This document shows positions 42,057 to 53,537 of a DNA stretch of 64,000 bases, piece by piece. The first letter of the stretch is position 1. Each line of letters begins with the position of its first letter. The notes under the pieces are model-generated. The model saw only the letters and a program-made list of their open reading frames with translations, was not told the DNA's origin and did not search any database. The DNA comes from Hysterangium stoloniferum (taxonomy: Eukaryota; Basidiomycota; Agaricomycetes; Hysterangiales; Hysterangiaceae), in the NCBI GenBank assembly GCA_015178975.1, contig WHVD01000010.1, forward strand, positions 558,001 to 622,000. The letters run 5' to 3'. Position numbers and translations under genes: made by a program.

Positions 42057-44542
42057 CTACAAATAATACGGTTTGGTACGTACTGCAATCTCAAACGTCT
42101 CAACATGTAAATTTACGCTAGGGCGACCTCTAAGAATTGCCAGGGGTCCGGCTGTGTCAAATCGAAGTGCCTTTCGCACGTCCTCGGCCATCGAGGGAGG
42201 ACCAGCGACTAAATAAATAAAAAATCAACGGTTATTCGAGAGATCTTCAATATTGGGAATTACCGTTCACGGAAACTGTCCGAACAGCATGAACGAGTAT
42301 TTCCTCTTCCAACATGCTTCGAATATCTGGCCGTCCATTTCGGAAAGTGCGGATTCTCACGTCACTGAAGGACTCCGTGTATGGTTGCTTCCTTTCATGG
42401 CCTTCGTCCATTGTTATCTCAACCCCAAGCTCAATAACAGGAGAAGGCTGGGTCACATGCAAATGAATGCGGATATGCAAACTTGGAGGCGCATTTTGGA
42501 GTGCCTCATGGATCGCTCCAGATATCCAAGAAAATTGCTCTGTGGGAGTAATGATAGATTTCTTTTATTACGAGGGGTGAACTTCATAGCGTACCCTCAT
42601 GTGGAACGACCCAGATCAACAAGATGTTTCTACAGGCTGATCGTCCTTCCGTTGTATTTCTTAATTTCATTTTAGCAGATAGCACGCCCTAGAGTGCCCA
42701 AACCTACAATACTATGTCTTGCAACAAAGGAAGTGAGAATGTGATTCCCGAGCCACCTATGCATCAACGTGAAGTTAGCCTTTGCAATTCACACTGGACA
42801 ACAATATATCACCAGCCACGAGAATAACACTCTCATAGGCATTTACGTCCGGCGGAATGCCATATGGGCCATCAATAAGGACCGAAAGAAATGCCTTGCC
42901 ATCCGCACCTCGCTGCCGCTTAACATTTTCGAGAAGTCGCTTCGTAAACCCTTGTTTGACCTTAATAAAAAATATTAGATCGCTAGGCCCTCTTGCAGAA
43001 CGCTCCAGGTAGCCATTCTCGTTCCTTTCTGATCTTGTCTTTTCCGTATCGTCTATCAGGCTTGTGTTTCCCGGAATATTGCAGATAGTGAAAGGGTGAG
43101 TTTCGTACGGCATGGCGGAGACGCTGGGCATTGCGAGAAATATGCATTGACCTGCCTTCCAGGACATATCGCGTTTCATGCTGACTCGGACCATCGAGGG
43201 TGAGATAAGCTCAGCAGTGGCAGTGAGAGGCAGCTTCCCATCTGTCGACGAATCTACGATATTGCGATTATTCCAGAGGATACGAGCAACACGGAGAGTA
43301 CGATCCAAGCCCCAGAGTATAAATACGGGGATGATATATTCACTGTACCTGTTTCCTGGTCAGTATATGCATGCACCAAAGTCGGAAGTGACTTACCCCG
43401 TACCAAGGCCGATGTGGTAATATACGCCCAATACAAAGAACCTTTAATGTAAGTTTTGTGATAGAAACAAGAAACAATTAAAAATTTCGCATACAACACA
43501 AGCACAAAGTGAACAGAGATGAATATTTCGTGATAGTTAGTGCGGAACTGCTTGATCGCCAAGAGAACGACAACCCCATAGGCCACGCCAGCTGAAATAC
43601 CAACTCGCACCCATGGTTCAGAAATGGACGTATCGCCCTTCAGTCTATTAACGGTTGGTAAGAGCTGGAGTATGTAGTTCCAGGAATAATAAACCAACCC
43701 AATTTTAGCCTGAAAATATTCGTATGGTCAAATTGAAATTCCAATAGTAGCGTGACGAGATGTTGACTCACCCTCCCAAACGCGTGTACCAGGATGAGGA
43801 CAAAGCAAGTTCGAGCTGCTGCCCGATGCAGAACATTTAACTAAGAAGGGTGAGAGACGTGTTCACCATTAGCTTCGAAACTATACCTTCTCATAGCTGA
43901 TTCCTGTAACAACTACCAATATCGTCAATTTTATAATTGGACAAGCAGGAGGCAACGGTAGAAGACCTACGCGATATAAGATTATGCTTCCCCGCCAGCA
44001 TAGCGAGCAGAGGAAGCTGTATTGCAGCCATGTTACCAGCACGATTTGCCCAGTACTGAGGATCTAGCCTTTTGCCTGTCGTGATGTTCGTGCCTTGAAC
44101 AAGTTCCAAACAAGGTGAGGACTGGTATATATCAGAATAGTCAAGCCCACATACAATTTACAAACTCCCATGTAAACATCATTATAATGTATCCTGAAAT
44201 AGTAGCAATTTCTGCCACCGTTAAACTGCTACCGCCTCCGATAGGTAGAGTAAATCGGTATAGCACGATGCGAAGCGTATTGACCACAGAGAGAGGGATG
44301 TGACGTGAGGAAATGGAAGCGTTCGAAGGTGATCTGGAGGGTTCTCCACCTCTTTCCTTAGAGTCAGGAGTCATGACGGGTACCACTCGTTTGGCCCTCC
44401 ATAAGATGAGACGTCGAATGAGATAAACTACTGTGAGGAGGCCCACAAAGCCAGAGAGGCAATACCAGACCTGCCTGGGGTATGTGTGAGTTCTGTAAAT
44501 CCGTATAGCTCTATTGGGATCAACTCGTTTGGGAGTAGACAT
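42057..44542 (-). CDS. Ferric reductase-like gene D
   Basis: ATG at 44542 (MSTPKRVDPN), stop at 42057, same exon plan as gene C. Exon 2 is joined through a phase-1 intron whose acceptor is TTCAAG, giving N-C-T-N-I-T-T-G-K-R-L-D. Later motifs: LTGISYEK-type VTGISYEK, NVLHRAAARTCFVLILVH (H-x13-H), FRTNYHEIFISVHF, LWGLDRTLRVARIL, ETHPFTICNIPG, VLIDGPYGIPPDVNAYE, GSG motif exon, SWISGAIHEALQNA and VAGPPSMAEDVRKALRF. No stop or frameshift was seen. It is the closest relative of C and E, and the similarity extends into the promoter. Likely a plasma-membrane ferric or cupric reductase. Substrate is inferred from family only. Confidence 0.85.
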
Positions 44543-45111
44543 GGAAAAATAGGTGAAATGACGTAGAGGAAGTCTTTGGTAGAGCAACCTGGAATGGAAC
44601 GGAGTGGAGAGATGGTAGAAAGGCTGCAGTTGGAGTTACTTCCGGGATATGCCTTTCACCTTTATAGATAAGATTTACCACTAAGCTAAAGGCACGCCTA
44701 CTTGCCATCTTCATTTCACCGTTATAGATAAAATTTATCACTAAGCTAAAGGTACGCGTAATTACTGCCTCCGTTTACTGCGTGGTCTGATGTTCCATAC
44801 GGTATAATCAGTACCTCAACGTGTTTCCTATTGGCACGAGCATAAGGCCAGATGGTAGGGTTAACCCGGATGCCTCCGCCCGCATAAACTCTTTTGCATA
44901 TTAATAGTTCACCGTCTCTCTCCGAAAATGAGGGACAAGCGATCATATAGGTCGATCATCTGGTGGAGGAGCAAATATGAAATGGTACTTCTTGATCCTC
45001 TACCTACAGCAGTCAGACGTGTAGCAAGTAACTTATACTTACGTAGCTTTTTAGTGTACCAACATTATTTACGTTGGATGTGCGTAACACTCACAAATTA
45101 ATCCTCTCTAG

Positions 45112-45275
45112 TCAATGTTGATGAAGAGCGCTTGCCGATGTGATCTTATCTGACAACGAACCATATCAGATAACGAAAGAATGTCATTTAAGCTTATCTG
45201 ATCAAGGTTGTTGTCTGGTCAATGTCGACGAGGAGCGTTTCCTGGAGCATGTGGGATGATCTCATCTGATTATAC
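45112..45275 (-). promoter_or_regulatory. Iron-GATA-like modules upstream of gene D
   Basis: ATCAGATAA at 45165-45173 and its reverse TTATCTGAT at 45194-45202, with a further GATCTTATCTGAC at 45143-45153. A second degenerate copy of the module (GTCAATGTCGACGAGGAGCG...CTCATCTGATTA) covers about 45217-45270. The nearest site is about 620 bp before the gene D ATG. Confidence 0.65.
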
Positions 45276-45299
45276 ACCATATCAAAAATCTTTATGTAT

Positions 45300-46190
45300 G
45301 AGTCATTCAAAACCAACAACTCTGCACCAAAAAAAAAACACCGTATCTATGGTGCCGCTCATTTAGTCCTACAAAATAGGCATAGTTTAAGCGCCCGGAG
45401 AAACCGTGGTCCCTGAACCCGACATATGCCCAGCAGTGACCACCAGCTGCTTCAAGACCCTCCAGCCCCAAAACACCAAACTTGCCTCACCCCGATATTT
45501 GATTCTCCGTGCTCTGCAGAGTTGTCGGGCCTTAGTGGCTCACACTGTACTTGGGGACATTTACCTTACCTGTCTGTCTTGTATCACCATTGCGAGGTAC
45601 ATGACATTGAAAAAATAAGGAGATTTCCAATGAATTCGAGAGACGCGAGCAATTTCTTGCAAACCGGACTATCAGCACTATGGTGAGTTGTAACGCAGTG
45701 CGCTAGTGGGCCACCAGAAAATACCGCGGACCCCCATGCAACTTGTAAATCATTTAAAATAAACTGGTATTCCAATGACGATATTACATTATAATTTTAG
45801 ACGTTGACACACAGATACATATACTTAGTTTACATATACCAGAGGAGCAGACATGACAGCCTGGAATACACCTGTATGGCGACAGGTTACTTGACACAAA
45901 GGAAGTTTTAGTGTGAAAGTTTCGTGGTGCTATTCCTAGACCGAATAACTTTCCATTTGTCTGAGTGAGGTGACGGTACTGAATAAGGACTAAACATATA
46001 CAGATAGACCTTATATAACCCAAACTATGCGATGTTCCCGACCGCGGCGACTCGAGCCTTGATGCTCGGAATCCCTCACTATCCCAAATCCCAGAAATGT
46101 CAACGCTTAGAATGGTTGACAAACAGTGGGGTATTAATAATTCTATCCATACGTTTACGCAGTATATTAATTTTCTTGCACTACCACAAT
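45300..46190. other. Intergenic region
   Basis: Sequence at 45555-45615 is similar to 37500-37550 upstream of gene C, part of the segmental duplication. Nothing else was recognised. Confidence 0.45.
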
Positions 46191-46194
46191 GGTA

Positions 46195-46910
46195 TTATTT
46201 GCAGATACCGCATATGCTCGAAAACAATATAAACCGCGTTTCACGATGACGTTTTAAGCATATTTTCGGCGTATTTTCGTTGAGTATCTTGTGTATTCTC
46301 GGAGTACTAAATACTCTGAAATCACTTATTTTGCAAACGCGCATAAACCTCGCTCTTGCAGAGTTTTTCGAATATTTTTCATCGGCATTTCTCGGCAGCG
46401 TACACCAACGAACCGATAGCTTCGCTATAGGGTAATTACAGATTTCTTCATATTGCCGTCTTGTACTCGGGGACTGAGTCGCCGAGAGGTGTTGGTGAGG
46501 GTCTAATGGTGTTGTGATTAATTTTGCGTCTTGCAAACCAAAGCTCGTGATGATCTTTTGGATGAATACACCTTGCGACAATGAGATTGTTCGCGATCTC
46601 TCTGTACCTCGATGCATAACCTAACAATTACCTTAGTTCACCTACGTCTTTAATTTTGGAACTCGGCGCATAGTTGATCTTTAGATTGTAGGGTCTGTCG
46701 CAAAAATAGAATATGCCTATAAACCTGAACAGCGACACAAAGGCGTTGAAACGGTCTGATCCGTTGCCTGGTGGGAGACAATGGATCATGGTCGCTGTTC
46801 AGTTCACAGGCATATTCTATTTTTGTGTCAATCACTGCTTTCGAATGCCCTGTCAGCGTCATATCGTCGACGTCCACCGCAACGATGAGTGCATTCGTCT
46901 TTTATACCTG
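46195..46910 (-). pseudogene. Ty1/Copia reverse transcriptase relic
   Basis: Minus strand reads NALIVAVDVDDMTLTGHSKAV (Copia YVDDM box with Y to D), then after an insertion KIKDVGELR, then RTISLSQGVFIQKIITSFGL and TTPLDPHQHLSATQSP. These are adjacent RT motifs in Copia pol. Stops and frameshifts follow. Confidence 0.75.
46700..46827. repeat. Inverted-repeat insertion inside the Copia relic
   Basis: A left arm (46700-46735, GCAAAAATAGAATATGCC...) and right arm (46791-46827, ...GGCATATTCTATTTTTGTG) are about 37 bp each with a few mismatches, around a 55-bp centre. It separates HSKAVIDT from KIKDVGELR. It looks like a MITE or snap-back insertion. Confidence 0.65.
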
Positions 46911-47029
46911 TAGAAAACTACCCTCTGTTTTTAGTTTAATATGATTGCATGTAAGGCGCCCCAGGCATAACCAGCGGACCTTTAGTTACTTACAAAATCA
47001 TCCTGTTTTGCCTGCTGCCCAGCCATGTT

Positions 47030-47843
47030 TGTTAGTTCGTCGAGCAATACACCGTGCGACCCGGACCCAGTGAGCCTATTTGACGACAGTGTTTCATTGT
47101 AGCACTCAAGCCGCGAATCAATAAGGCTCGCGATAGTTTTGCCCGGCAAAGTTCAGTATCAGGGTCGTCGGCGGTAGTGGATCCTCCAGGGTCTAAATTT
47201 ATACGGCCCTTTTAAAAGGTGAAAGCAGGCGGCGGTCCGCTGCGGATTGGAAGAATAGGTGGATATGGGCACTGGGTCTGGCGATGCAGAAGACGGTGAA
47301 ACAATGGTCCCGGGCGTCAGCGGGGGCAGACAACGAGGAAACACGATTTCTGCTTGCTACGCTTGGCTAAGTATTTGCAAGCATATTCTATCAAGTCATA
47401 TCTGCTCAACCTGATTGTAGTCTGAATTGTGAAAATATGATCAAGTTATACACTGAAAGCATCATAACTTCGCTCATATAGCTGTGGGAAGTCGCCATCG
47501 AGTCCGGCTATGGGTGCATCCCTTTGATCTCCGATGTCTGTTACCTTCTGCTACTTGGGGACTCGGATTCTGCCATTGACCGTGACACACTGGCAATTAC
47601 GTCAGGGCGTCTACAAATTACTCAAATTGGTGTATGTCCACCCTATGTCCGTCCTATGTCCGTTTTTTTGCAGGGGACCGGGTTGTATCTCGCAGTACTG
47701 TACTGGATTTCGAGTGATATAAATTGTACTGTTTTAAAATAGATTCCTTCTATAAAACAACCATGGCGACTCAAGGACAAGGGAGACTTCAGGAACCTTG
47801 GCTTAATACCGTGACATAACATACTCTCTTATAATTCTTCACG
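47030..47843. other. Intergenic region
   Basis: No gene was recognised. A poorly preserved minus-strand frame (47344-47159) is Ser/Pro-rich and could be Copia linker debris, but this cannot be shown. Confidence 0.3.
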
Positions 47844-48851
47844 ATGCTCAACAGCTTTGGAAAACTAGCTATTGTGGAGATAATAGCTTACATCCCCGTT
47901 ATATGCTTTTCTTTCTTTGTCGTGTTACGACATGGATTTAGTCGAAAAGTGGGTTGGATCCTACTTTTCCTATTCGCCATTGGTACGTATGTAGTGCTGC
48001 CGTGCTTTAGAGCACCGTTAATTCTACCATTGACCTTTTTCATTCCCAGTACGAACTACAGGAGCTGTGCTCACCATCATTACCCAAGAAGACTCGAATC
48101 CTTCAACTACGCTTTTGACCGTGACTGCGATACTTCAAGGACTTGGCTTGAGTCCCTTACTTATGTCCACACTTGCTTTTGTATCAAGGATGTGGGCATC
48201 TATCTCACTTTCTTTCCATTCCAGCTATTTAATGCCAGTATCCATAGTGTTAGTCATGGGCTGCCATCATTCACAAAGTTTATGCGCTTGTTACACCTCC
48301 TCCTCTCTGTTGCGGTTATATTGGTGGTGGTCGGTGGTACCAAGCAGGCTCCTGATAACTCAGTATCAGATCAAAACAGCGGTCACAAATTCTCCAAGAT
48401 TGGGAGCATATGCTTCCTGGTGGGGTATCTAGCTATTTCCGGCCTTATCGTACTTCTATGGGGCGCAAAAGAGAAGATTCCTTATAATCACCGAAAGGTC
48501 TGCGATCCTCTGTTATACGCTTTTCAACAATTTCTTATGTGAACCATATAGCTTCTCTTGAGCCTGACAATTGTGCTTCCGTTCCTTGCAGTCAGGGTTA
48601 CGTACTCTGTTATCAGTGTATTTTCTACCAGCACACCCGAACATCCATCACAGTGGTCGCCAACGGCAGGAAACTGGAAAATATACCTTTTTATGGGTCT
48701 CATAGCGGAGTACATCATCTGCTCCATATATGTCATTTCCGGTATGCTCATCCCTCTGGAAGACGAGAAATCGTCATATGAACAAGAGAATGGAGGATCA
48801 CTTTTTGAGATGGGACGAAAGAGGATTCGCTACACACGTACACCAGTCTGA
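47844..48851 (+). CDS. Multi-pass membrane protein, DUF7702-like (copy 1)
   Basis: Four exons: 47844-47982, 48050-48191, 48239-48497 and 48552-48851, giving 279 residues with consistent phases and introns of 67, 47 and 54 nt. The protein starts LNSFGKLAIVEIIAYIPVIC and has RHGFSRKVGWILL, QGLGLSPLLMSTLAF, LLHLLLSVAVILVVVGG, ISGLIVLLWG, VRVTYSVISVFS and NWKIYLFMGLIAEY. Around seven hydrophobic segments are expected. This matches a fungus-specific integral membrane family of unknown role (DUF7702 as I remember it). The C-terminal tail is acidic then basic. Confidence 0.75.
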
Positions 48852-49016
48852 TTACAGTTGTTTGCATTACGTGAGGCGAGCGCTGGATTTTCTGGAAATG
48901 TTGAGTGGAAATTGCGAATCACGTAGCTCTCCCAAATGTTGATTGATCACCTTGTACTTTGTATATATATTCTACTAATATGTTTAGTATATTATGGTGT
49001 TACAAATACCATGTTT

Positions 49017-49075
49017 CCAAAATTGCCCATTTGAGCTTGCAACCTCATTTGTGAGCTAACCGCTGCACCAAACTG
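49017..49075 (-). repeat. tRNA-derived SINE or tRNA pseudogene scrap
   Basis: Minus strand TTGGTGCAGCGGTTAGCTCAC resembles a polymerase III A box with its D loop, and GAGGTTGCAAGCTCAAATGG, about 25 nt later, resembles a B box. No acceptor stem closes, so it is not a working tRNA gene. Confidence 0.4.
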
Positions 49076-49902
49076 AATGAGCTCATAATATCTTATTGTG
49101 CATGTAATTATGTAGTAAGAAGTGACCTCTCACAGCTGGGGCTGTTAAAAATCAAGACCATAAAGTAACTCAGTCTTGTATATGAAGCATAACAGACTCG
49201 GTCATGTAAATACCTAAAGTAGCTATAAAATATAGAGCATACCAACATGTATAATAAAAGAAGGCTTACCTTAGTCTCATATAAGAAACATAATGGACTG
49301 AGGTAAAGTCAAGTTCTATTTACTGCTTATATATCTATGGCAGAACAATGAAACAGTAAGAACAATAAGCAGCAGGACAAAGGGAAGTTGGCTAAGTGAC
49401 AGAACTCCCTTGTTTCTGAAAAATAGGTGTGGTTTCAGAATCTATTGTCCATGATGTACATTTCTATAACAAAAATAACAACTCAGTCAATATGGAAGGA
49501 TTAAATCGACTGAGGTATTGGTCTGTCTCTCTCTGTATGTGTTTCTTTGTTAATGAGGTAATAGGGGAATGAGTGAAAATGGTTGTGAAACATGTAAAAT
49601 ATGATCAGGTCAAATAGTGATTAAAATGGTTGTAAGATGTGACAAAATACTGATTGGAGAATGTGATCATATCAAAAGAACCTTGTGACCTGCTAAGACA
49701 CTCCAAAAGCATCACAATTAGCCTCTATTCCCAATACTCCCCTTGGCTAAGTGGGCTTGTCCTGGGTTGGATGTGAATTTTGAGAGAGTATGTAGATGGA
49801 TAAGATAAGTTGGGATGCATTGCAATCTGGATGTACATGATGGAACCAAGTAGTTCCTGATAGGCATGAAAATACTGTCCTCTGTTGTGTTTGGTGCCAT
49901 GT

Positions 49903-50098
49903 TGTTAAGCTCAGGCTTATGGGTGGATATCCAGGAAAACCTGTGGGAGTTCCAGAGACAGGAAGGACTTGGATGTATGTGCTGTGCCCCCACATGATTG
50001 TTGGGCCCAACTTCAAACAGGAAAGTATGGGAATGCCATGGGGTCTGGGAATATGCTGTGGTACAGAGTTGGGAAACCTGGGGGCTCTGTGAATACAC
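49903..50098 (-). mobile_element. LTR relic (family 3-like), reverse
   Basis: It starts TGTTAAGCTCAGG and contains a CpG-poor version of the shared motif (plus strand GGACTTGGATGTATGTGCTGTGCCC, about 49966-49990). The right boundary is not clear. It appears inserted in a Copia pol relic. Confidence 0.45.
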
Positions 50099-50304
50099 AA
50101 TGAGCCTAAATTGGGAATGCTTAAAACAGTGCCAAACTCCAAGGGCATAATCAATGGGTTCTGAGTGATAGGTATGAAGCTCTGAAGATATATGATTGTA
50201 GATGTGACTTCACACCACATGGAAGGAGGCAATCCTGTCTCAGCATGCATATGTGCTAAATGATAGTGCAATGAGTATGCTTCACCACCCCATCCGATTT
50301 CCAC
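50099..50304 (-). pseudogene. Ty1/Copia integrase relic
   Basis: Minus strand HLAHMHAETGLPPSMWCEV and TIIYLQSFIPI resemble the Copia integrase C-terminal segment (x-ESGLPxxxWAEAVxTAxYLxNR). It is short, so moderate confidence. Confidence 0.5.
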
Positions 50305-50489
50305 AAAGCCCCCGGCAAGACCATGAGCTGTTGTTCGAGCTGACTCTCTGTCTTTTATGGTTTACCTCTCTTGCTCTGGTGTGGATATTTTCCCACTTGC
50401 TGCGTGACGGTATTACTTGGCTGCTACGCATCTTGTGAGCCGTGGTAACTGCCTCTTGCCATGATCTCGGATCGTCGTTTCCCGTTGCC

Positions 50490-52620
50490 AAATGTCAACA
50501 TGGATGGAGGACTTTGAACCAACTCGACGAGATGCTATCACTATGAAATAACTTGCTATCCCTTCTTATCTGGGAGATTTAAAGTGAGCTTTATCGTCCT
50601 ACTTAATTATTGAACAGACTTCAACCAAGTTCTGTCAGCGCTCAATGTCATCATTCGCATGATAAAAACAGGCAGGTATCCCATCCTGCCCTATGGCCCC
50701 TATGTTGAAGGGAAAGTGTTATATCAGCTTTAATAAGGTTGGAAGCAGTATATAAATATAATATAATATTTGCCTGTATAGTTCAGGGCTGCATTTACGA
50801 CTCCATGTGATAATCCAATCGAGTAGTAAAGTTTCGTTCGCCGAAACGGACGCATAAGTTTATTGTGCTATGCTTTGAATGTCTCACTTATTCCATCTGT
50901 TCTAGTTACTAGGTAGATATCAACATGTCTTAGTGAAGTTTTCATTCGCTGAGAATCTTCACTAGTTGCGGAATAAACCTCAATACCCTATACATCGGTA
51001 CTCAATATATTGTTACAGTTAAACATTGTTCGCCGAGCAGTTGCAAAATCAGCCTTATTGTTTGATTGGATTCCCACTTGTAATAGAATGGGCGTTTCTG
51101 ATATTTTAATATGGACGTAAATATATAGTCTCCTAGTGCGAAACAGGGTGAATGCGCTTAAAGATCTAGGCTTGCAGTGAGGCACATTATATTTCCAATG
51201 CAAATTCACCAGTCACATCTGGTTCAAGGCGGCCTGACTTCAGGGGGGATAATTATAGCCTTGGCATTCACCCTTCTTGTCCCGGTCCAATCCCGAACCA
51301 CCCGCACTGCAGTATAGGATCGCTAGTTACCCCAATTACATTTTGACCTTGCAATCTTTACAGCACCCTCCTGTCGTCGTCATATAACCGCATACCATAC
51401 AGCAGATAGCCGGGTGCCTACACCCACCACCACCACGGACTTATCCCACTAGTTCGTTACGGCATTGATCACTACATCTGGTGAGCCCTCTTCGTTTCGC
51501 CACTTGATTATTTCCTTCGATTTCCCATGGACTAGGGGTGTGTAGCCTTCCTGTCCCCTTCAACAGTACATATCCTTCCTTCGGAGCGCCTAACAGTCCG
51601 ATGGCGCAACTTTACCTGGCAGCCGGATCAAAACACGTTCAGAAATGTGACAAATAAATTCAAATAGCACGACAACCGACACGTTAGGTCAGATTTCCGT
51701 GTCAAATTACTTACAAACAAGGCCGTGACTTTCATAACTTTCTTTCTTCACTGTGTCATGCGCTCCACATCTCTCATACACATGTAATTTTCTCACACGT
51801 AATCCAATTGCTCAAGTGCTGCCTTCAACTTTATTTCACAGTCGTCCAAGTCTTATTGCGCAATATACACCAAAACCATGATCTAAATCCACCCAGTTAC
51901 TCCTTTTCACTTCGAATTGGCGCGTCATTCGCAGGTGAAGAACTACCAGCGCCGCCGCAACGCTAAAGGACCGGAGTATAGTTTTGGCTATAACAGTGAT
52001 CTGTGAAGCCGAAAGGTTTAGTCTTAACGTTTCGCAGCAGTTGGGGACTTGGGTTCAGGAGGAACGATTCCGTATTGGCACAGCTGGTGCTACCGTTTTG
52101 AATTATTTCCCCTGAAATTAAGCTATTCATCTATGTTAAGATACTCCTAGTTAAAACACGCTTGCATCGTGACCCCCCTCATCTCCTAGCCTCCATCTGA
52201 CTACCACACCAAAGATTGATCTGGAGCACATCAGCCTGTCAACGGGCTATCGCTAGTACTTTAGAACTCCCCTTTAACCTCTATTAATCAATATTTTATT
52301 TTGATTTACATATTAATTTTTTGGGGGGGATAAAATGCTATTATATGTTATCGTTCCTGTAACTTAATCAATATTATATTTCGATGATGACAATACATGG
52401 ACGGAAAGCTGGAATCTATGTGGGGGCCCATATGTTTGCATGTGGAATTTAGGATCACGATGGACCCGCTGACAAGTTTTCATGGAATTTATGAAACTCA
52501 ACTTCCCATATACTTAGCCGTCATAGGTCTCCGACGTGCTTTCACATGGACACCACAAGAAGTTGCCCTTGTAGTATAGGTGGTCTTGCCGAATGTGGAG
52601 CTTGATATACTTGAATATGC
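50490..52620. other. Gene-free stretch
   Basis: No convincing gene or transposon on either strand. A G-run (TTTTTTGGGGGGGA) lies near 52316-52329. Short frames near 52397-52579 do not look coding. Confidence 0.45.
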
Positions 52621-52649
52621 GACGTTTCCGGCAAGACTACAAAGGAAGA

Positions 52650-52830
52650 TTCTTTTGTTATCTGATATGTGTCATGGTCAGATAAGATCACGCGGAAGAT
52701 TATTTCGTTATCTGATATGGTTCGGGGTCAGATATGATCACGCGGAAGATTCTTTTGTTATCTGATATGGTTCATTGCCAGATAAGATCACGCCACATCC
52801 TTCAGTAAGCGCTCCTCATCAACATTGGCC
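52650..52830 (+). promoter_or_regulatory. Triplicated iron-GATA-like module upstream of gene E
   Basis: Three tandem units of about 50 bp each contain TTATCTGAT (52658-52666, 52708-52716, 52758-52766) followed by an opposed CAGATAAG (or CAGATATG) and ATCACGC(G/C). The right edge (AAGCGCTCCTCATCAACATTGGCC, about 52807-52830) is the reverse complement of the module flank upstream of C and D. The last site is about 770 bp before the ATG of gene E. Confidence 0.7.
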
Positions 52831-53537
52831 AGAGCCAATTAATTTGTAAATGTTACGCACATTTAACGTGACTAACCTTCGTACTCAAGAAAAAAACGCT
52901 GTAGGTATAAGTAACTTGCGACACTGTTTGACTACTGTAGGCAGAAGATCATGAGGTGCCATTTAATGTTTACTCTGAGTATACGCGAGATGATCGAACC
53001 ATATGATGGCGTGTCCCTCATTTTCAGAGGGACAGTGCCCTAGATATGCCAAATATCTAAATATTTTATGCGAGAGGTTTCAGCATTCTAATACACCGGA
53101 TAGTAAATCCCAATTCCAGAGATCTATTAGATGAGTGTGCAGCATCGATTTACGATGCTGATCGACAACCTTTGTTATTCCCTCTAAGGTTCTTTTCGAC
53201 ACGTTGTGCCTGCAATATCACCCCTGTTCAGGTCAAGAATTTAGACTGTAATGCATGCCATATGCAGAGATTATCCAATGGTCCAACAACGGCAACAATG
53301 TCCTCATGAGCGGCTAAAGCCGCGGCCATTGAATCGACCGAATGCCTCGAATATAGAAAGTGAGAGAATGCCGTAAACGGACGTAATTATGCGTTCCTAT
53401 AGGTTATGGTAAATTTTATCTATAAGGTGAAAGATATGTTTTGAGGTAACTGACAGTGCAGCTTTTCTACCTTCTTTCCACTCCCTTCTCGAGTTTTCTA
53501 CCCAAGCCCCTCCCACGTCCTTTCACCTCATCTGTCC

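Noticed and set aside
49017..49075. A functional tRNA gene
   Set aside because: Box-like sequences are present, but no acceptor or T stem closes; at best a SINE or pseudogene.
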